Source of the DNA: M3007 sp046316495
GTDB lineage: Bacteria; Bacteroidota; Bacteroidia; Chitinophagales; Saprospiraceae
Direction: 5' to 3'
Assembly (NCBI GenBank): GCA_046316495.1
Contig: JBKDAM010000131.1
Span: 1-48,327 of the forward strand
Length of the DNA: 48,327 nt
Of this stretch, positions 16,894 to 25,539 are shown piece after piece. Below the pieces are notes generated by a model. It was given only the letters and a program-made list of their open reading frames with translations, was not told the DNA's origin and did not search any database. How positions within the stretch are numbered: position 1 is the stretch's first letter; every line of letters begins with the position of its first letter. Position numbers and translations under genes: made by a program.

Positions 16894-17340
16894 ATGCTTC
16901 GATCTATTTTTATTTTCACCTTTTTGGTAGCCAGCTCAATCCTGGGGCACGCACAGGGAAGTCCAACGAAAGTAAGTTGGAAGACCCTTCAGAATATCAA
17001 ATTCGCAAAAAAATACTATAAAGAGATTGATGGGGAAATGCAGGCCCCGCTTTTTACAGAAGAATTGAAAAAGCTCGATGGCAAGCCCGTTTTAGTGGAG
17101 GGTTATGTGGTTCCGGTGGATGATAAAGGCAAGTATGTGGCGCTATCTGCCTACCCCTATGCTGCCTGTTTCTTTTGTGGAAAAGCAGGCCCAGCTTCTG
17201 TAATGACCGTAAAATTCAAGAAAAAGAATAAGTCCTATCGAACAGACGATTATGTTCAATTTAAAGGGGTTCTTCGGTTGAACTATGATGATATCAACGA
17301 ATTTTACTATATTCTCAACGAAAGCGAGGAAGTAAAGTGA
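16894..17340 (+). CDS. Secreted small protein with CFFCG motif, DUF3299-like
   Basis: A 148-residue protein with a signal peptide (1-20, ending GHAQG). The mature part has a compact domain beginning VLVEGYVVPVDDKGKYVAL and containing a distinctive CFFCGKAGPASVMTVKF segment (two Cys spaced C-x2-C). The opening GYVVPVD resembles DUF3299-type periplasmic domains, which look like small beta-barrels. A C-x2-C pair could bind metal or form a disulfide. The gene overlaps the following mevalonate kinase by 4 bases (GTGA), so the two are translated together. The function is unknown. Confidence 0.6.
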   Translation: MLRSIFIFTFLVASSILGHAQGSPTKVSWKTLQNIKFAKKYYKEIDGEMQAPLFTEELKKLDGKPVLVEGYVVPVDDKGKYVALSAYPYAACFFCGKAGPASVMTVKFKKKNKSYRTDDYVQFKGVLRLNYDDINEFYYILNESEEVK

Positions 17341-18236
17341 GCTCTGATCGTTTTTTTTCTGCAAAATTACTATTATTTGGCGAGCACATTTTGCTCAAAG
17401 GTGCGACCGCCTTTGCAGTTCCAACACCCCGCCTCCGTGGCTATTGGACCAAGGAAAAAGGTCCGGATGAGGCCGTAGGCAAGCTCCAATTTAAAAAATC
17501 GATCGATCAATTAACGGCTGACTTGCCCATTGATTTGCCTCGAGCGAAAGAGGAGGAATTGGAAGGTTGGTATTTTGCCTCCAACATACCCCAGGGGTAT
17601 GGATTGGGCAGTTCAGGTGCATTCTGTGCTGGATTGCTTCATCGTTATGGAACTAAAACGTATTTGACGGATACGGAACTAAAGATTGATCTCGCGCTTT
17701 TGGAATCTAGTTTTCATGGAAAAAGTTCTGGAATTGATCCGTTGACCAGTTATTTGAATAGTCCACTGCTAATAAAAGAGCAGGCTGTGGAGCGTTTACC
17801 TGCAACCACCGCTTTTCCCGAGGGGGTAACGGTCTTTTTACTGGACACCCAACAGCCGAGAACCACTGATTTATTGGTGAACTGGTTTTTAGCTAAATGC
17901 ACGGATCCCGTTTTTGCGTATGAATTGGAGCAACAGTTACTGCCTGTTCATGAGCAGATGATTGCATCCTGGTTAAAAGGGGATAAGGCTACGTTTATGG
18001 ACCGACTAGCTTTTGTTTCGGGCTGGCAATGGCGTTTTCTCCCTCCGATGTTACCGTCTGGAAAATCCATACAGGTCCTTTGGCAAGCAGCTTTAGCCGG
18101 TCAACACACCAGGTTAAAAATATGTGGTGCAGGAGGTGGAGGGTATGTTCTTGGGTTTACGGTCGAAAAGGAGTGGGTCCTTGAGCAGGTAAATCAATTA
18201 CAGATTCCTATTTTGTTTCCTTTTGAGACCTGTTAA
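17337..18236 (+). CDS. Mevalonate kinase-like GHMP kinase
   Basis: A 299-residue GHMP kinase. The N-terminal KLLLFGEHILLKGATAFAVP, the ATP loop IPQGYGLGSSGAFCAGL and the FHGKSSGIDPLTSYL segment, with the catalytic Asp, are typical of the mevalonate kinases of Bacteroidota, which phosphorylate mevalonate on the way to isopentenyl diphosphate. The third GHMP motif appears as KICGAGGGGYVLGF. The start is a GTG at 17337, inside the TGA stop of the upstream gene; the next residues SSDRFFSAK match the family N-terminus. The divergent UbiA prenyltransferase nearby would use downstream isoprenoids. The other mevalonate genes are not in the window. Confidence 0.83.
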   Translation: MSSDRFFSAKLLLFGEHILLKGATAFAVPTPRLRGYWTKEKGPDEAVGKLQFKKSIDQLTADLPIDLPRAKEEELEGWYFASNIPQGYGLGSSGAFCAGLLHRYGTKTYLTDTELKIDLALLESSFHGKSSGIDPLTSYLNSPLLIKEQAVERLPATTAFPEGVTVFLLDTQQPRTTDLLVNWFLAKCTDPVFAYELEQQLLPVHEQMIASWLKGDKATFMDRLAFVSGWQWRFLPPMLPSGKSIQVLWQAALAGQHTRLKICGAGGGGYVLGFTVEKEWVLEQVNQLQIPILFPFETC

Positions 18237-18238
18237 GT

Positions 18239-19366
18239 ATGCCCAAGCTCACGTTTTACACCTTGTTAATAGTGGTTATTGTGGGTATTTTTTCGCCTTT
18301 TTTGGCTAATGATATGCCCATTTGGTTTCGATACCAGGGGAGGCACTATTTTCCTGCTCTGAATGATTACCAAGGAAGGGTAGCCCCACTTCATTGGAAC
18401 AAGATAAGTTGGTCAAATCTACCGAAATCTGATCGGATCTTTCCTCTAATCCCATTCTCAGGTTCCCAGACCACAGCGGATGTTGCATTGCCTCCTGGGA
18501 GCAGGACGGAATTGGGTTGGCACTGGTTGGGAACGGATAAAGATGGGAGGGATGTGTTAGCAGGGCTGATTGAGGGTACCACTGGCGCTCTCTTGGTGGG
18601 GGTAATAGCCATGTTGGTTGCTTTGTTGCTTGGAGGAACATTAGGAGGGCTAGCAGGATTTTACGGGGATTATCAACTTAGGATACCAGTCTTATCTATC
18701 CTTCCTATAGTTGTAGTTTTATTAGGCTGGGTTTACACATTATTTATTTCACGTGCAGCAGATTCGCTCGGAAGTTTGGATAGGGTGGGGTTGAGCGTAT
18801 TGGCTATTGGAATTATTGTGCTTAGTTGTTGGATATTTCGTAAGGGGGAAAGCCTCCCATTTCCTATTGACTTGTTGGTGATGCGGATGGCGGAAGTGGT
18901 AGAGACGGTTCCAAAGTTAATTCTACTGTTGGTAATGAGCCTGTTGTTGGAGGAGCCGAGCACAATTGCCTTAGCGGTTTTGATAGGGATTTTTTCATGG
19001 CCTGGAACGGCCAGGTTGTTGAGAGGGGAGCTTATAAAAATCCGGAATGCCCCCTTTATGGAGGCAGCTCAACAATTAGGGTTAGGCGGTTGGACTATTT
19101 TTACTCGACATGCGTTGCCCGCCGCGTTGCGTCCAATTGCTTTAATTTTTGCTTTGGGCGCGGGTCAGGCGGTTTTGTTGGACGCTGCATTAAGCTTTTT
19201 GAACCTTAGTGGAAATTCAATTGGGAGAGTAAGTTGGGGGGTGTTATTACAAAGTGCCCGGTATTCCATTGGTTTAGTGTGGGTCTGGCTGAGCCCAGGG
19301 GTAGTTTTGGTTCTGCTTTCTGGAGCCTTGTATTACTGGAGTGAGCGAATGACCTTGAACAATTAG
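18239..19366 (+). CDS. OppC/DppC-like ABC transporter permease with an extra two-helix insertion
   Basis: A 375-residue inner-membrane permease of the peptide/nickel ABC importer type. It has an N-terminal helix, a periplasmic stretch, the family motif WLGTDKDGRDVL (96-107) and the EAA loop EAAQQLGLGGWTIFTRHALP (275-294), where the ATPase docks. Between GGLAGFYG (136-143) and the usually adjacent MRMAEVVETVPKL (215-227) lie about 70 residues with two additional hydrophobic segments (about 150-171 and 184-200). No OppB, ATPase or binding protein gene is nearby. The gene begins 2 bases after the kinase stop, so it is part of that operon. Confidence 0.82.
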   Translation: MPKLTFYTLLIVVIVGIFSPFLANDMPIWFRYQGRHYFPALNDYQGRVAPLHWNKISWSNLPKSDRIFPLIPFSGSQTTADVALPPGSRTELGWHWLGTDKDGRDVLAGLIEGTTGALLVGVIAMLVALLLGGTLGGLAGFYGDYQLRIPVLSILPIVVVLLGWVYTLFISRAADSLGSLDRVGLSVLAIGIIVLSCWIFRKGESLPFPIDLLVMRMAEVVETVPKLILLLVMSLLLEEPSTIALAVLIGIFSWPGTARLLRGELIKIRNAPFMEAAQQLGLGGWTIFTRHALPAALRPIALIFALGAGQAVLLDAALSFLNLSGNSIGRVSWGVLLQSARYSIGLVWVWLSPGVVLVLLSGALYYWSERMTLNN

Positions 19367-19460
19367 TGGCGCAGCATGAACAAAACGGACTTAGTTTCGT
19401 TCTTTGATTTTGGAACCTTTTTAATTGTTTTTTAGTAAAATTTTATTTTCAGAATAATCA

Positions 19461-21140
19461 ATGCGGAGAGATCTATTGATCATAGCGGGCTTAGCGATTG
19501 TTTTTTTCTTTCCATTTCTTGGAGGGGTTCACTTGTTTGATTGGGATGAAATCAATTTTGCAGAGAGCGCACGAGAGATGATCATGACGGGCGATTATTT
19601 TCGACCTCAGATTGATTTCGAACCGTTTTGGGAAAAGCCGCCTTTATTTATCTGGATGCAGGCGGTGTCCATGCAATTATTCGGAGTCAGCGAGTACGCT
19701 GCAAGGTTTCCCAACGCTGTAGCTGGTTTAGTGACCCTATTGGTGGTCTATTCGATCGGTAAGAAATTGCATGACCGTCAATTTGGCTGGATATGGGTAA
19801 TGGCCTATTTGGGGAGTATTCTTCCGCACTTGTATTTCCGTTCGGGTATTATTGATCCTTGGTTTAATTTATTTATATTTATTGGGATCTACGGGTTTAT
19901 AAATTTTCGTTGGCAGTTTTTTGAGCCTTCCAATCAGCAGCGTTGGTGGAATCGGTACCGTTTTTTGGTGTTGGGAGGATTGGCGCTTGGTATGGCGATC
20001 ATGACTAAGGGGCCGACGGCTTATTTGATTGCCTTTTTGACCCTCTTTTCTTATTGGGCGATTCGGAAATTTAAGAGCAAGTGTTATTTGAATCACTTTT
20101 TATTGTTTTCGGTCGCGGCAGCAGTGGTTTCGCTCGTTTGGTTTGGTTTGGAGATTGCCTTACATGGCCCTTGGTTTATTCAGGAATTTATCACCTATCA
20201 GCTTCGGTTGCTGACGACAGCAGATTCGGGTCACGGTGGGTTTCCTGGATATCATGTGGTAGTGCTATTGTTAGGTTGTTTTCCAGCCTCTGTTTTTGCA
20301 TTACCAAATTTGTGGGGGGATCGTCAATCGGAGGATGAGGTGATGGAATCTGCCCCATTGGATACCTGCAAGCGAAGTGATTTTGCGACATGGATGCAAA
20401 TTTTATTTTGGGTGGTGCTGATCTTATTTTCTTTGGTGAAGACCAAGATTGTGCATTATTCTTCAATGGCTTATTTTCCATTGACCTATTTAGCCGCCTT
20501 GACAATATGGAGAGCTGTTCGTTGGTCGATCAAACCGGCTATTACGGCCTATTTACTTCCGACATTTGGGGTGTTAATTGGAATAATCGCAGCATTGGTT
20601 CCCTATTTGGGGCAACATTTAGACTTGTTAAAACCCTTGTTTGCACATGACACCTTTGCGCTTGAGAACCTAAAAGCCAATGTGGAGTGGGAGTTATGGG
20701 AAGGATGGCCAGGCATTTTATTGGCAATTGGTTCAATAGCAGGATGGTGGTATTGGAGAAAAGGTGCTATTTGGGAGACAGCGCAAGTCGTCTTTTTCAG
20801 TGGGGCTGTTTTTGTGACCTTCACCTTAATTTTCTACATTCGCAACATTGAAGGCATCTCTCAATCGGCTGCCATTGAATTTTATACGAGTAAAGCGACG
20901 GAAGACTGTTATGTGCGTACGGTAGGATTCAAGAGTTTTGCTCATTTATTTTATACGAATAAACGTCCGGTAATTGGTGATGTGCACCAAGACGATTTGG
21001 AGCAACTGATTAACGAGCCGCAGACCAAGCCGGTTTACTTAGTTGCGAAGCTCAAAGACACCTTAAATCCCCCTGTTGTACCGGGCTTTAAAGAGCTTTA
21101 TCGAAAAAATGGATTTGTGTTTTTAGAGAAGCAGCCATAA
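19461..21140 (+). CDS. Glycosyltransferase family 39-like polyprenyl-phosphate sugar transferase
   Basis: A 559-residue protein with about a dozen membrane helices. The first periplasmic loop carries the FDWDEINFAESAREM motif with its acidic pair, then FEPFWEKPPLFIWMQAV, as in ArnT/PMT-type enzymes (PF13231/PF02366) that move a sugar from a lipid-phosphate carrier to lipid A, protein or another lipid. The C-terminal part (about 450-559) is a soluble periplasmic domain. It is followed 31 bases later by GDP-L-fucose synthase, but a fucose link is only a guess. The acceptor and sugar are unknown. Confidence 0.85.
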   Translation: MRRDLLIIAGLAIVFFFPFLGGVHLFDWDEINFAESAREMIMTGDYFRPQIDFEPFWEKPPLFIWMQAVSMQLFGVSEYAARFPNAVAGLVTLLVVYSIGKKLHDRQFGWIWVMAYLGSILPHLYFRSGIIDPWFNLFIFIGIYGFINFRWQFFEPSNQQRWWNRYRFLVLGGLALGMAIMTKGPTAYLIAFLTLFSYWAIRKFKSKCYLNHFLLFSVAAAVVSLVWFGLEIALHGPWFIQEFITYQLRLLTTADSGHGGFPGYHVVVLLLGCFPASVFALPNLWGDRQSEDEVMESAPLDTCKRSDFATWMQILFWVVLILFSLVKTKIVHYSSMAYFPLTYLAALTIWRAVRWSIKPAITAYLLPTFGVLIGIIAALVPYLGQHLDLLKPLFAHDTFALENLKANVEWELWEGWPGILLAIGSIAGWWYWRKGAIWETAQVVFFSGAVFVTFTLIFYIRNIEGISQSAAIEFYTSKATEDCYVRTVGFKSFAHLFYTNKRPVIGDVHQDDLEQLINEPQTKPVYLVAKLKDTLNPPVVPGFKELYRKNGFVFLEKQP

Positions 21141-21144
21141 GCTG

Positions 21145-21152
21145 TACCTTTA
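21145..21152 (+). promoter_or_regulatory. Imperfect TAnnTTTG element upstream of fcl
   Basis: TACCTTTA differs from the consensus in the last base and lies 19 bases before the ATG at 21172. It may give fcl its own promoter in addition to read-through from the glycosyltransferase gene. Confidence 0.35.
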
Positions 21153-21171
21153 AGCCACAAACAATTAAACG

Positions 21172-22110
21172 ATGAAGAAAGATTCCAAGATTTATATTGC
21201 TGGACACCGCGGGATGGTAGGTTCAGCGCTGGTGAGAAAGTTGCATGCTGCTGGATTTACCAATTTGGTATTAAAACCATCTACTGAATTGGACTTAAGA
21301 GAGCAGGCAGCGGTCCGTCGTTTTTTTGAACAGGAGAAACCAGAGTATGTTTTTCTTGCAGCGGCCAAAGTAGGCGGAATTGTGGCGAACAATACCTATC
21401 GTGCAGAGTTTCTTTACGATAATTTAATGCTTGAAGCCAACGTGATTGATGCAGCTTACCGCTCAGGAGTGAAAAAGTTGTTGTTTTTGGGTTCCTCTTG
21501 TATTTATCCTAAATTAGCTCCGCAGCCGCTCAGGGAAGATGCCTTGTTGACGGGTTTATTAGAACCTACGAATGAGCCGTATGCCATTGCAAAAATTGCC
21601 GGGATAAAGTTGTGTGATGCTTATCGTTCGCAATATGGTTGTAATTTTATTTCGGTGATGCCAACGAATTTGTACGGCCCAAACGATAATTACCACCCTG
21701 AGAACAGCCATGTGTTGCCTGCGATGATCCGAAAATTTCACGAGGCAAAGTTGAGTGGACAGGAATCAGTTACGATTTGGGGTACTGGTACCCCCAGAAG
21801 AGAGTTCTTACATTCGGATGATTTGGCAGACGCTTGTTTGTTTTTAATGGAGCGTTTCGATGAACCAGGATTTGTGAACATTGGAGTGGGTACGGACATT
21901 TCTATTTTGGAATTAGCCCAACTAGTCGCAAAAATCACTGGTTTTTCGGGGAGTATTCAGCATGACTTATCGAAACCTGACGGTACCCCAAGGAAGTTGA
22001 TGGACGTCAGTAAACTTAGGGGATTAGGTTGGACTGCGAGTATTTCATTAGAAGAGGGTATTCGGGATGTCTATGAGAACGCCTTTTTACCCATTTTCCG
22101 TCAACAGTAA
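21172..22110 (+). CDS. fcl: GDP-L-fucose synthase
   Basis: This short-chain dehydrogenase/reductase epimerises and reduces GDP-4-keto-6-deoxymannose to GDP-L-fucose, the donor for fucosylated surface glycans. The Rossmann motif GHRGMVGSAL, the catalytic Ser in FLGSSCIYPK, the YxxxK pair in EPYAIAKIAG, and the family-specific LYGPNDNYHPENSHVLPAMIRKFHEAK all identify it. Its 312 residues match the standard length. The partner GDP-mannose 4,6-dehydratase (gmd) is not in the window. The last 24 bases overlap the convergent rdgB. Confidence 0.96.
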   Translation: MKKDSKIYIAGHRGMVGSALVRKLHAAGFTNLVLKPSTELDLREQAAVRRFFEQEKPEYVFLAAAKVGGIVANNTYRAEFLYDNLMLEANVIDAAYRSGVKKLLFLGSSCIYPKLAPQPLREDALLTGLLEPTNEPYAIAKIAGIKLCDAYRSQYGCNFISVMPTNLYGPNDNYHPENSHVLPAMIRKFHEAKLSGQESVTIWGTGTPRREFLHSDDLADACLFLMERFDEPGFVNIGVGTDISILELAQLVAKITGFSGSIQHDLSKPDGTPRKLMDVSKLRGLGWTASISLEEGIRDVYENAFLPIFRQQ

Positions 22111-22683
22111 GTTCACTAGTTTCCGGGTGGCGATTGCTCGGTGACTAATTTCATTTTTTACTTCTTCACCAAGTTCAGCGAAGCTTTGGTTATATCCTTC
22201 TGGAATAAAAACTGGGTCGTATCCGAATCCGCCGTTTCCTCGTTTTTCGGTGGCAATTCGTCCCTTACAAATTCCCTCTAGCAGCACCTCTTGGTTATCT
22301 TTGATCAGTGCAATAACGGTTCTGAATCGGGCTGACCGGTCACTTTTTCCTTCCAATTGTTGAAGCAACAAGTCCATGTTTGCCTGTGGGTCTTTTTGAT
22401 CACCGGCGTAGCGCGCGGTGTGCACCCCAGGTTGACCATTTAGTGCAGCCACCTCTAGTCCGGTATCCTCCGAGAAACAGTCTACCCCGTAATGTTCCTT
22501 TAAAAAGCGTGCTTTAATGAGTGCGTTTCCTTCGAGAGTATCAGCTGTCTCTGGAATATCAACGTTGCAACCGATTTCGGCCATAGTCTTAATGATGAAT
22601 TGTTGATTCAAAATTTGCTCTACTTCCTTCGCTTTGTGTGCGTTATTCGTTGCAAATACAAGTGTTAAAGTTTGAAGATTCAT
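22087..22683 (-). CDS. rdgB: XTP/dITP diphosphatase (RdgB/HAM1)
   Basis: The enzyme removes non-canonical purine nucleotides (XTP, ITP, dITP) by cutting them to the monophosphate, keeping them out of DNA and RNA. Family motifs are LVFATNNAHKAKEVEQIL, SEDTGLEVAALNGQPGVHTARYAG and GGFGYDPVFIPEGYNQSFAEL. The ATG at 22683 gives 198 residues, the family length; 16 further upstream codons are hydrophobic and unlike the family. It overlaps fcl tail to tail by 24 bases. Confidence 0.96.
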   Translation of the reverse strand: MNLQTLTLVFATNNAHKAKEVEQILNQQFIIKTMAEIGCNVDIPETADTLEGNALIKARFLKEHYGVDCFSEDTGLEVAALNGQPGVHTARYAGDQKDPQANMDLLLQQLEGKSDRSARFRTVIALIKDNQEVLLEGICKGRIATEKRGNGGFGYDPVFIPEGYNQSFAELGEEVKNEISHRAIATRKLVNLLLTENG

Positions 22684-22726
22684 TAACAAAAACAAGGATT
22701 TTTTATAAAGTAAGTATAGTGTTAAG

Positions 22727-22734
22727 TACATTTG
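22727..22734 (+). promoter_or_regulatory. TAnnTTTG promoter element upstream of the small unknown gene
   Basis: TACATTTG matches the -7 consensus and lies 71 bases before the ATG at 22806. A nine-codon ORF (22738-22767) begins almost at the expected transcript start. Confidence 0.45.
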
Positions 22735-22805
22735 CGGATGAAAGCAGCTCTTTGCAAGTTAGTCTAATCAGTCATTGGATATTAATCAACAGGTTCGTGT
22801 GAATT

Positions 22806-23153
22806 ATGAAAATAGACCGACGTTTTACCAGAATGAAGAAGCGTTCACTCCTAGTATTTGCTCAGCGTATTTTGAGGAATACAGTAGTTGATGGTCAGGC
22901 GGTGTATCCAGCTTCTTTGGAGCAGGATTTAAGGGAGAACATTTCTTCTCTGGTGGAGCTGTATAATCTGGTCAACCCATTGCCTAAGAACCTGAAGCAG
23001 ATGATCAAAGAGGCAGAGCGCTCTGTGCTTGAGTGTCTACTTGCATGTGCAGATCATTTGGAGCAGAATGAGTTAAGCAAATATGATATTACTCGTACAG
23101 GCTTCGCGATTATTACCGCGAAGCGTGGGGGAGCAAATGATTCAATTTCTTAA
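22806..23153 (+). CDS. Small protein of unknown function
   Basis: I do not recognise this 115-residue protein. It is predicted soluble and mostly helical. The N-terminus is basic (DRRFTRMKKR), then comes an acidic helical middle part (SLEQDLRENISSLVELYN, IKEAERSVLECLLACADHLEQNE) with Cys residues in an LECLLACADH segment. An alternative ATG at 22833 is possible. It is flanked by rdgB (divergent) and DUF1573 (convergent, overlapping by 4 bases). A TAnnTTTG element upstream supports expression. Confidence 0.55.
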   Translation: MKIDRRFTRMKKRSLLVFAQRILRNTVVDGQAVYPASLEQDLRENISSLVELYNLVNPLPKNLKQMIKEAERSVLECLLACADHLEQNELSKYDITRTGFAIITAKRGGANDSIS

Positions 23154-23569
23154 TTTTTGACAAGGTCAAAACGATATTCTACTAATTCCAATCTTGGATA
23201 GCCGTCTGGTCCAACATTTTTGAACACAACGTTGATTCCTATTGTTTCGGAAGAGTCCTTTTCGGTGCTATCAAAGATAACCTCCAATTTTCCTTTTCCG
23301 CCGGGTTGGATAGCTCCTCTTGGGAACTCTACTTTGGTACATTCGCAGGCGTCCACAATTTCGATTTGTGCATCCTCTTTGGAGGTGTTTGTAAATTCGT
23401 AAAAAAATGATCGTTTTTCCCCTTTAGGTACTTTTCCGAGGTCGAGCATCTTCTTATCCCAGGTGACAAAAGGAGCAGGTTTGGCTGTATCGCTTGCTAT
23501 TTTTTGGGTGTTCGTGCAAGCTGTTAAGTACAAAAAGAGAGCTGAAGAGAGCGTGAATAGGTATTTCAT
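23150..23569 (-). CDS. DUF1573 lipoprotein
   Basis: A 139-residue protein with a lipoprotein signal (lipobox LTAC, Cys18) and a DUF1573 immunoglobulin-like domain, recognised by LGKVPKGEKRSFFYEFTN, the CECTKVEFPRG segment with its paired Cys, and IQPGGKGKLEVIFDS. These ASPM/Hydin-like domains are very common in Bacteroidota envelopes; their ligands are mostly unknown. It follows hscA by 15 bases on the same strand and is probably co-transcribed with it. Confidence 0.85.
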   Translation of the reverse strand: MKYLFTLSSALFLYLTACTNTQKIASDTAKPAPFVTWDKKMLDLGKVPKGEKRSFFYEFTNTSKEDAQIEIVDACECTKVEFPRGAIQPGGKGKLEVIFDSTEKDSSETIGINVVFKNVGPDGYPRLELVEYRFDLVKN

Positions 23570-23584
23570 GATTCTAAATTTGTA

Positions 23585-25447
23585 TTAGAGTGATTGACCT
23601 TTCAGAGCGTTAGCGATATTGGCGTCCAGAGCCCGATGAGCGAGAGGCGTTGTATAGGTATTGAGGGCCTCAATAGCGGCATGAATAGCGTCTTTATCCT
23701 CCCCATTTCGAATTACTCTCAGCTGTTCTAGCAAGGCCTTGGTTTGATTGGTTTCTTCCTCTGAAAGAATTGATGCGTTTTGTTCCAAGAATTTTTCTCC
23801 ACTGAGAATCAAGTTGTTTGCTTCGTTTCTTGCTTCTAGCACACCTCTGGTTTTCATATCGTCTTGCGCATGGGCAATACTATCGAGCAACATCCTTCCC
23901 ATTTCTTCCTCTGTTATTCCGTAGGTGGGTTTCACCTCAATTTGTTGTTCCAGGCCCGAGCGCAGCTCTTTTGCCTTAACAGTTAAAATACCATCTGCAT
24001 TGAGGATAAAGTGAATATCAATTTTGGGCAATCCTGCAGGCATGGGTGGGATTCCGCGCAGAATAAACGCGCCCAGTTGGCGGTTATGGGCTACCAGGTC
24101 GCGTTCACCTTGGTAGATACTAACCTGTAGATTTTTCTGGCCATCCACGGAGGTCGTGTACTGTCTTCCTGCTTTTCCAGGCACCTTAGAATTTCGGGGT
24201 ATGATTACATCCATAAGTCCACCAACTGTTTCAATACCCAGGGACAAGGGGGTAATATCCAATAGGAGAATATCTTGTTGGTTGCCAGCTAGGACATCTG
24301 CTTGCACCGCGGCGCCCAGTGCCACCACCTCATCTGGATTAAGGTGGTCATAAACTGGTTTGCCAAAAAAGGCAGAAACTGCATGTTTGACGGCAGGGAC
24401 GCGGGTGCTTCCGCCCACCATAATGACTTTATCAATGGAGCTAGGTTCCATTTTGGCATCCTTAAGTGCTTGTTTACAGCATTGGATGGTTTTTTCCAGC
24501 AGTGGTTGGGCGAGCTGTTCAAACTGGTTGCGGGTAATCTGTACGGTTTGCCCTAGAAGTATAGTTGTGAATTGATCGGCACTCGAGAGGTGTTTTTTGG
24601 CCGTTTCGGCCGCGAGTCGAATCTCCTGTAATAATTCCTTTTCCTTTTCCAATGTTTTCTCGTCAGTTTTTAATTGAAAAAGAAAGTCCCGAAAAATCAA
24701 TTGATCGAGGTCGTCGCCTCCCAGATGGGTATCGCCATTTGTAGAGATTACTTCAAAAATTCCCTCTTGAATTTTCAGGATAGAGATATCGAACGTACCA
24801 CCTCCCAGGTCATAGACTGCGATGATTTCTCCTTCGGGTGGGGTAGTGCGGTCTATCCCATATGCCAGGGCGGCTGCGGTGGGTTCGTTTACAATTCGTA
24901 GCACATCTAGCCCAGCAAGTTTGCCAGCGTCTCTAGGTGCTTGTCGTTGGTTATCGTTAAAGTAGGCTGGGACGGTAATGACGGCTTTTGAGACGGACTG
25001 ATTTAACTGTTGTTCGATTCTAGTTTTGAGTTCTCGGAGTATTAGGGCACTCAGTTCGATGGGGGTGTAGAATCGGTTACCGACCTTAATTTTTACCAAT
25101 GATTCGGTGTCCTCATCGATAATTTGATAGCTGTATTGAATCTCATTGCTTCGAACATCTTTGTAGGATTTACCCATTAATCTTTTCACCGAATAAATGG
25201 TATTTTCAGGATCAGTGAGCAGTTTTTCTTTAGCGGAAGAGCCAACAGAAACGGATTGGTCTGCATGGAAATGGATCACAGAAGGTACGAGGGCGCTTTT
25301 GCCCTCTTGGTCCTTTACGCAGGTGGGAACTCCATTTTTCATCCAGGCGACCAAGCTATTGGTAGTTCCCAGGTCAATTCCTACAATGAGTTGTTCGGAG
25401 GAGGATTCGAGGGTGCCCTCTTTGATATTGATTGGAATTATTGCCAT
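23585..25447 (-). CDS. hscA: HscA-type Hsp70 chaperone for iron-sulfur cluster assembly
   Basis: A 620-residue Hsp70. The nucleotide-binding domain shows IVGIDLGTTNSLVAW, AYFNDNQRQAPRDAGKLAGL, YDLGGGTFDISIL and VIMVGGSTRVP; the interdomain linker is DILLLDITPLSLGIETVGG. The N-terminal extension before the first phosphate loop (IPINIKEGTLESSSEQ) and the shorter C-terminus without the DnaK EEVD-like tail or long GGA-rich end are typical of HscA, which with HscB drives Fe-S cluster transfer from IscU. No iscU, hscB or ferredoxin gene is adjacent. A DnaK paralogue role cannot be fully excluded. Confidence 0.87.
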   Translation of the reverse strand: MAIIPINIKEGTLESSSEQLIVGIDLGTTNSLVAWMKNGVPTCVKDQEGKSALVPSVIHFHADQSVSVGSSAKEKLLTDPENTIYSVKRLMGKSYKDVRSNEIQYSYQIIDEDTESLVKIKVGNRFYTPIELSALILRELKTRIEQQLNQSVSKAVITVPAYFNDNQRQAPRDAGKLAGLDVLRIVNEPTAAALAYGIDRTTPPEGEIIAVYDLGGGTFDISILKIQEGIFEVISTNGDTHLGGDDLDQLIFRDFLFQLKTDEKTLEKEKELLQEIRLAAETAKKHLSSADQFTTILLGQTVQITRNQFEQLAQPLLEKTIQCCKQALKDAKMEPSSIDKVIMVGGSTRVPAVKHAVSAFFGKPVYDHLNPDEVVALGAAVQADVLAGNQQDILLLDITPLSLGIETVGGLMDVIIPRNSKVPGKAGRQYTTSVDGQKNLQVSIYQGERDLVAHNRQLGAFILRGIPPMPAGLPKIDIHFILNADGILTVKAKELRSGLEQQIEVKPTYGITEEEMGRMLLDSIAHAQDDMKTRGVLEARNEANNLILSGEKFLEQNASILSEEETNQTKALLEQLRVIRNGEDKDAIHAAIEALNTYTTPLAHRALDANIANALKGQSL

Positions 25448-25471
25448 CGAAATGAAGGATCAGTTTATCTC

Positions 25472-25511
25472 AAAAAATGAAGGGAGATGTCACCAGGTGC
25501 GACATCTCCCT
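25472..25511 (-). terminator. Intrinsic terminator downstream of secG
   Basis: An 11-base perfect stem (AGGGAGATGTC at 25481-25491 with GACATCTCCCT at 25501-25511, 9-base loop) is followed on the minus strand by TCATTTTTTG. It lies between secG and hscA, so hscA must have its own promoter in the remaining short gap. Confidence 0.85.
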
Positions 25512-25539
25512 AACAGGAATAAATTGGATTTGTTCGAAT

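Noticed and set aside
22738..22767. Nine-codon ORF starting next to a -7 element
   Set aside because: Too short to support by sequence alone; mentioned only as context for the small unknown gene.
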